Assembly: GCA_024644775.1 (NCBI GenBank)
Contig: JAHEHB010000045.1
Location: forward strand, 1 to 19,427
Reading direction: 5' to 3'
From: Deltaproteobacteria bacterium
Lineage (GTDB): Bacteria > Desulfobacterota > Desulfobacteria > Desulfobacterales > SURF-15
Length of the DNA stretch: 19,427 nt
Shown one piece after another: positions 16,177-19,427 of this stretch (positions within the stretch are counted from its first letter, which is position 1; each line of letters begins with the position of its first letter). The position numbers and the translations under genes are program-made. Below the pieces are notes generated by a model, which was not told the origin of the DNA, did no database searches, and was given only the letters and a program-made list of their open reading frames with translations.

Positions 16177-16410
16177 GTGAAGCCACTATCAATCACAGCC
16201 TTACGGAGAGATCTGTTCAAAGTAATAGATAAAGTCATCGATACGGGTATTTCTGCTGAAATAGAACGAAAAAGGCATCGCCTGAAAATTGTTCTCGACG
16301 AAAAAAAAAGCAAATTAACTAATCTCAAACCGCATGACTGTATAGTAGGTGAACCTGATGATTTGATTGAACTGAAGGTGGCCGAATGGACCGGAGAAAA
16401 AAATCTTTAG
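16177..16410 (+). CDS. Phd/YefM-like antitoxin, apparently orphan
   Basis: A 77-residue protein starting MKPLSITALRRDLFKVIDKV, the N-terminal DNA-binding and dimerisation pattern of Phd/YefM antitoxins. IERKRHRLKIVL then fills the place of the usual (R)KGKPVAVL strand. The C-terminal half (KPHDCIVGEPDDLIEL, VAEWTGEKN) is the acidic toxin-binding segment. Such antitoxins normally repress their own operon and neutralise a PIN, RelE or Doc toxin. Here no toxin reading frame follows: the next 378 bases are non-coding. The start is GTG, with a strong AAGGAGG seven bases upstream. It directly follows the large hairpin. It could be a remnant of a lost module or act on a toxin elsewhere. Confidence 0.65.
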   Translation: MKPLSITALRRDLFKVIDKVIDTGISAEIERKRHRLKIVLDEKKSKLTNLKPHDCIVGEPDDLIELKVAEWTGEKNL

Positions 16411-16788
16411 TATAGCTGCCAGCGGAGCTGGATTCATCACTATAAGAAACGAGGTTTCTTAGACGAGCTAGGAAGCGAGAAAGCTTGGAGACGAAAAGGC
16501 TAGGGGCTGGAAAGCCTTATAGCCTCCAGGCTTCCTGGCCTTCTCGCCTTTAGGTTATTTCTACTGGTGATCCGATTTGGGATTTTGCCAGGTTTCTCAG
16601 ACGAGTGTTTAGAGGTTACTCCTTTCGACACCCGCCTGCGTGGCTGAGGCCACTACGTCGCGGCGAAGGCCCGAAACCTGACACCTGTCGAAGATCCCGT
16701 CTGAAGCGAAGTAGAAGCGGGGAAACCTTCAGTATATTACCAAAACCATGTTGTCAGATAAACCGCCCTAAGGGCCTATGCTATCGTA
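16411..16788. repeat. Non-coding, repeat-rich spacer
   Basis: This 378-base spacer holds no credible gene. It contains a hairpin AAGAAAC-GAG-GTTTCTT near 16444-16460 and a direct repeat (AGGTTTCTTAGACGAG near 16451-16466 and AGGTTTCTCAGACGAG near 16590-16605, 15 of 16 identical). Degenerate inverted GCTTCCTGG/CTAGGAAGC-type units lie between 16467 and 16556. ACCTGACACCTG at 16676-16687 recurs at 10411-10422. The plus-strand open frame beginning 16605 overlaps the end of cobT on the other strand and has no protein-like character. Confidence 0.5.
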
Positions 16789-17871
16789 TCATGTTGAGGT
16801 TTCTTTATCCGGAACCCCCGCTTCCTCAAATGTCAGCACATCTTGGAAAACACGCACAGCGCCCTCGATGATTCCCATGGCCAATGCGCCGCCGGTTCCT
16901 TCTCCAAGTCGCATGCCTAAATCAAGAATCGGTTTGAGCCCCAAATGTTTCAGCATCGCATCATGGCCCGGTTCCTCGGAACGGTGCCCTGCGAAAAGAT
17001 AGTCGGTTACGACGGGACAAATTCGGTGGGCAACCAACGCACCGGCAGTCGAAATAAACCCATCAATGACAACCGGTCGTTTATGGAAGGCACCGGCCAA
17101 GGTGAGTCCCGCAATTCCACCGATCTCGAATCCACCGACTTTGGATAACACATCCACGCCATCCATGGGATTGGGTTGGTTTATCTCAATTCCTTTCTGT
17201 ATCGCGTGACACTTCCTCTGGAGGCCCTGATCATCGATCCCCGTCCCCCGGCCGACCATTTTCTCGACGCTTTCTCCGGTAATGAGCGCTCCGATGGCGG
17301 CAGACGGTGTGGTATTTCCGATCCCCATATCGCCGGTTCCGATAATATCAATCTTTTTATCAAATAGGTTCGAAGCAAGATCGAATCCTGTCAGGATTGC
17401 TTGCGTTGCCTCATCGCGTGTCATGGCGGGACCTTTTGCAAAATTAGCCGTTCCCTTCGCCACCTTTCGTACCACCAATCGATCACCACCCTTCAGAGCG
17501 CTTGGTTCCAATTCCGGAATGATGCCCAGATCCACCACCCAAACCCCGGCGTTTACCTGATTGGAGATCGCATTAATACCCGCACCACGGTTTAAAAAAG
17601 TTTGAACCATTGCCCCGGTCACCTCTTGTGGAAATGCGCTGATGCCTTCGGCCACCACTCCATGATCTCCTGCCATTACCAAAACGGCCTTTTGTTCTAC
17701 GGATGGAGTCAGTGTTCGTAAAATCCCACAGAGTCTCTCGGAAATCTCATGCAGCCGCCCTAAAGCCCTCGGCGGCATTACGAGTTGGGCGGTTCGAGTT
17801 TGTGCTTTATCGATCCAGGTTTTGTCCGCCGGTTCAATTTTGTTTAAAATATCCTCTAAAGTTCTTGTCAT
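16789..17871 (-). CDS. cobT: Nicotinate-nucleotide-dimethylbenzimidazole phosphoribosyltransferase
   Basis: A 360-residue cytoplasmic enzyme that makes alpha-ribazole phosphate from nicotinate mononucleotide and a lower-ligand base, for the nucleotide loop of cobamides. Landmarks are LVMAGDHGVVAEGISAFP, GTGDMGIGNTTPSAAIGALI, IGGIAGLTLAGAFHKRPVVI, DYLFAGHRSEEPGH and the catalytic RLGEGTGGALAMG, whose Glu324 corresponds to the catalytic Glu317 of Salmonella CobT. Length fits the family. The ATG at 17871 is preferred over a TTG reading at 17898, because that TTG sits upstream of the AAAGGAGGT ribosome binding site, which lies ten bases before the ATG. It is preceded by a cobalamin riboswitch and terminator, so expression is repressed when cobalamin is high. 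Confidence 0.97.
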   Translation of the reverse strand: MTRTLEDILNKIEPADKTWIDKAQTRTAQLVMPPRALGRLHEISERLCGILRTLTPSVEQKAVLVMAGDHGVVAEGISAFPQEVTGAMVQTFLNRGAGINAISNQVNAGVWVVDLGIIPELEPSALKGGDRLVVRKVAKGTANFAKGPAMTRDEATQAILTGFDLASNLFDKKIDIIGTGDMGIGNTTPSAAIGALITGESVEKMVGRGTGIDDQGLQRKCHAIQKGIEINQPNPMDGVDVLSKVGGFEIGGIAGLTLAGAFHKRPVVIDGFISTAGALVAHRICPVVTDYLFAGHRSEEPGHDAMLKHLGLKPILDLGMRLGEGTGGALAMGIIEGAVRVFQDVLTFEEAGVPDKETST

Positions 17872-17890
17872 TTTTGTTTTTACCTCCTTT

Positions 17891-17942
17891 GAAAACAAAA
17901 AATCCTCAAGCGAAAATCGCCTGAGGATTTACCATTTCCTCA
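17891..17942 (-). terminator. Riboswitch-controlled terminator with competing antiterminator
   Basis: On minus, the stem AATCCTCAGGCG/CGCTTGAGGATT (17901-17929) with an ATTTT loop is followed by TTTTTGTTTTC, a classic intrinsic terminator. A second pairing is visible: TGAGGA (17937-17942) can pair with TCCTCA (17922-17927), the same bases that form the terminator's 5' arm. The two structures are mutually exclusive, which fits transcriptional attenuation of cobT. Confidence 0.85.
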
Positions 17943-17954
17943 AAACCGTAAGCT

Positions 17955-18142
17955 TGATGGCAGGTCTTCTGACTTCTCGCCCTTCCGACAGCCTTCCCAT
18001 ACCGATGGATCGGAACAGTGGCGTCTGATGTCGGAAAGGTTCCTGTTTCTGTTTAAACGAGACAGGCAGAGTCACAGCGGCGGGTCCGTACCGGATTTCC
18101 ACCGGTTTCCCTCAACGGCCTGCTATGGCACCATCAAACAGC
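17955..18142 (-). ncRNA. Cobalamin riboswitch
   Basis: Read on minus, the aptamer landmarks occur in order: GGTGCCATAGCAGGCC at the 5' end, GAGGGAAACCGGTGGAAATC, CGGACCCGCCGCTGTGA, GCCACTG and AGTCAGAAGACCTGCC, the B12 box, at the 3' end. It lies 84 bases upstream of the cobT start and is linked to a terminator/antiterminator pair, so adenosyl- or methylcobalamin binding is expected to stop transcription before cobT. Confidence 0.97.
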
Positions 18143-18161
18143 AATTTGTATGTGTGATACA

Positions 18162-18189
18162 AATAAACCGAACCGTTGGGTCTTGTCAA
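18162..18189 (-). promoter_or_regulatory. Candidate promoter of the cobT riboswitch transcript
   Basis: On minus, perfect TTGACA (18184-18189) is followed after 16 bases by TTTATT (18162-18167), a four-of-six -10. Transcription would begin near 18155, just before the riboswitch 5' end, which fits its expected position. Confidence 0.5.
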
Positions 18190-18205
18190 GCGCATGTGGA
18201 ATATG

Positions 18206-18214
18206 TGATATAAA
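18206..18214 (+). promoter_or_regulatory. Candidate extended -10 promoter of the TauE/SafE-family gene
   Basis: TGATATAAA provides a TGn extension and a five-of-six -10 (TATAAA). No properly spaced -35 is present; TTGTCA at 18183-18188 is 20 bases away and overlaps the -35 of the divergent cobT promoter. Transcription would start about 35 bases before the ATG at 18256. Confidence 0.35.
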
Positions 18215-18255
18215 TAGAACCAATTTCACTACGCTACATTCGGTAAATACAACTC

Positions 18256-18975
18256 ATGCACACATACGTATGGATTAGTATTATTTTTCTTTTTGCCGGT
18301 TTCACACAAGGTGTTTCAGGATTCGGGTCGATTCTACTATCTCTACCCCTCTTGGCACTGTTCCTGGATATCAAGGTCGTCATCCCGCTGACAGCACTGG
18401 CCGGAGTGTCCATGTCTGTCATACTTTTTGTTCAATTACGACGACATTTTGATTGGAACAAGATTCTTCCGATTTTATTGGGAGCCCTGCCAGGCGTACC
18501 GGTCGGTGTATTTTTTCTAAAAAAAATGGATCGAGGTACAATTCACTGGATTTTGGGAATTCTTCTTGTTGTTTATTCGCTTTATGGCCTTCTATTGCGA
18601 TCGCCAAGAAAAGGTATCGATCAACGATGGGGCTATGCATTCGGATTTTTCGGGGGGTGCCTCGGCGGGGCGCTCAGTGCAGGAGGCCCGCCGGTCATCG
18701 TTTATACGTCATTGCAAAAATGGAGCAAAGATCAGATTAAGGTTACGATTCAAGGTTTCTTTTTGTCCGCTGGCCCTACTGTAATTCTGATGCATGTATT
18801 AAGCGGTCTGACCACACCCATCGTATTGCGTTTCTACGCGGTGTCGCTTCCGGTTCTTGTTCTCGGAACCTATTTGGGCTCTTTACTGTATGGTATTATA
18901 AGAGAAGAACATTATAAAAAATTGGTATTTATATTATTAGGATTTTTGGGACTTTTCATGATCTATCGAGCGTAG
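18256..18975 (+). CDS. TauE/SafE (sulfite exporter) family membrane permease
   Basis: A 239-residue inner-membrane protein with about eight hydrophobic segments. It shows the family duplication: FTQGVSGFGSILLSLPLLAL in the first half and FGFFGGCLGGALSAGGPPVI in the second. PGVPVGVFFLKKMD and a C-terminal KKLVFILLGFLGLF are also typical. Family members move small organo-sulfur compounds, sulfite or unknown anions, and direction and substrate cannot be read from sequence. It is divergent from the riboswitch-controlled cobT and convergent with the cobamide phosphodiesterase gene, five bases between stop codons. This placement suggests but does not prove a cobamide-related role. No clear ribosome binding site precedes the ATG at 18256. 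Confidence 0.85.
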   Translation: MHTYVWISIIFLFAGFTQGVSGFGSILLSLPLLALFLDIKVVIPLTALAGVSMSVILFVQLRRHFDWNKILPILLGALPGVPVGVFFLKKMDRGTIHWILGILLVVYSLYGLLLRSPRKGIDQRWGYAFGFFGGCLGGALSAGGPPVIVYTSLQKWSKDQIKVTIQGFFLSAGPTVILMHVLSGLTTPIVLRFYAVSLPVLVLGTYLGSLLYGIIREEHYKKLVFILLGFLGLFMIYRA

Positions 18976-18980
18976 GAAGG

Positions 18981-19427
18981 TTATTCTCGAATTAAGCGAT
19001 TTTCCAATACCGTTAAGGATATGCTGAGGTGATCAAAGGAAAAAACTTCCAATGAGACGATGCCACGAAATTGCTTCAATAAATGCACCACCGTTATCCA
19101 GTCCGCTTCCGACAGCTTATCTAAAGACGTGTGATCGTGTTCTCCATCCCAAGCATGAAGATGTATAATAACGACGCTTTCTTCATAAGATGCATATACT
19201 TGTGCTGGATTTACACCCTGCCTTAATAAATGTCCCACATCGATACAAACAGACAGACGAAATTCATCGATAATATCTTCTGCCCATTCCAACGGGTAAT
19301 TAAGCGTTTCAATGGAAATGCGATGTGCGGGAGTCCCATCCGACAGCAGTTTTCGCACGCTCTCACAGGTATTTTCCTGCCATCTTTTCAAATCATCGAT
19401 ATGAAAAGTGGGGTCATCATATTCGAG
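18981..19427 (-). CDS. cbiR: CbiR-like cobamide remodelling phosphodiesterase (5' end cut by window)
   Basis: The last 148 residues of a TIM-barrel protein of the sugar-phosphate-isomerase/epimerase (xylose-isomerase-like) superfamily; the N-terminus lies beyond the right edge. Visible barrel metal-site motifs are RISIETLNYPLEWAEDII, SVCIDVGHLLRQG and VVIIHLHAWDGEHDHTSLDKL, followed by a final strand GIVSLEVFSFDHL. The Glu, Asp, His and His-rich pattern fits the metal site of these phosphodiesterases. CbiR hydrolyses the nucleotide loop of cobamides so that the lower ligand can be replaced. The neighbouring cobT, which activates a new lower-ligand base, makes CbiR more likely than a sugar isomerase. 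The call rests on motifs plus neighbourhood; a generic epimerase of the same fold remains possible. Confidence 0.72.
   Translation of the reverse strand, partial: LEYDDPTFHIDDLKRWQENTCESVRKLLSDGTPAHRISIETLNYPLEWAEDIIDEFRLSVCIDVGHLLRQGVNPAQVYASYEESVVIIHLHAWDGEHDHTSLDKLSEADWITVVHLLKQFRGIVSLEVFSFDHLSISLTVLENRLIRE

Noticed and set aside
16411..16788. Possible toxin gene downstream of the antitoxin
   Set aside because: No open frame with PIN, RelE or Doc-like motifs was found on either strand; only repeats are present.
16605..16871. Plus-strand open frame of 88 codons before cobT
   Set aside because: Lies in repeat-rich sequence and overlaps the conserved C-terminus of cobT on the other strand; low-complexity basic translation.
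1..19427. CRISPR array, rRNA or tRNA genes
   Set aside because: No regularly spaced identical repeats and no tRNA or rRNA signatures were recognised on reading both strands; a dedicated tRNA scan was not possible.

Overview
The window looks like chromosomal DNA of a mid-GC Gram-negative anaerobe, most plausibly a member of the Desulfobacterota (former Deltaproteobacteria). Supporting signs are an ileS-lspA-holA operon, an old-yellow-enzyme/universal-stress fusion, a ZraP/CpxP-like metal protein behind a sigma-54 promoter, a cobT riboswitch locus beside a CbiR-like gene, and many degenerate intergenic repeats of a kind I associate with that group. No rRNA, tRNA or CRISPR was seen. The taxon is an inference from gene content, not a measured placement.

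Layout. (1) 1-1644, minus: 3'-truncated flavin oxidoreductase with an Fe-S cysteine cluster and a C-terminal universal-stress-like domain. (2) 1696-1801: a small inverted-repeat element. (3) 1918-3303, plus: NAD(P)-dependent homoserine-dehydrogenase-like oxidoreductase with a SAF domain. (4) 8541-3335, minus: housekeeping operon ileS, lspA, holA and a 75-residue protein of unknown function, driven by a good sigma-70 promoter. (5) 8849-9625, plus: membrane-anchored protein of unknown function. (6) 12854-9676, minus: compact three-gene operon of a CelD/FemAB-like acyltransferase, a MshA-like glycosyltransferase and a PIG-L/LmbE deacetylase. Its logic resembles three steps of mycothiol synthesis.

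(7) 12961-13306: a small inverted-repeat (MITE-like) element nested in an older AT-rich repeat. (8) 13534-16062, plus: sigma-54 promoter, a ZraP/CpxP-like periplasmic metal protein, a terminator, then an in-frame chimera of a truncated Tat-exported multicopper oxidase and the C-terminal part of a TolC-family efflux protein. This looks like the remnant of a copper or zinc resistance cluster. (9) 16062-16410: a large hairpin repeat followed by an orphan Phd/YefM-like antitoxin with no toxin beside it. (10) 16411-16788: non-coding, repeat-rich. (11) 16789-19427: cobamide locus. It holds cobT on minus behind a cobalamin riboswitch with a visible terminator/antiterminator pair, a divergent TauE/SafE-family permease, and a convergent, 5'-truncated CbiR-like cobamide phosphodiesterase.

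The observations most worth following are the oxidase/TolC chimera, the acyltransferase/MshA-like/PIG-L operon, the oxidoreductase-stress-domain fusion, the sigma-54 control of the metal locus, and the permease sitting inside the cobamide remodelling locus.
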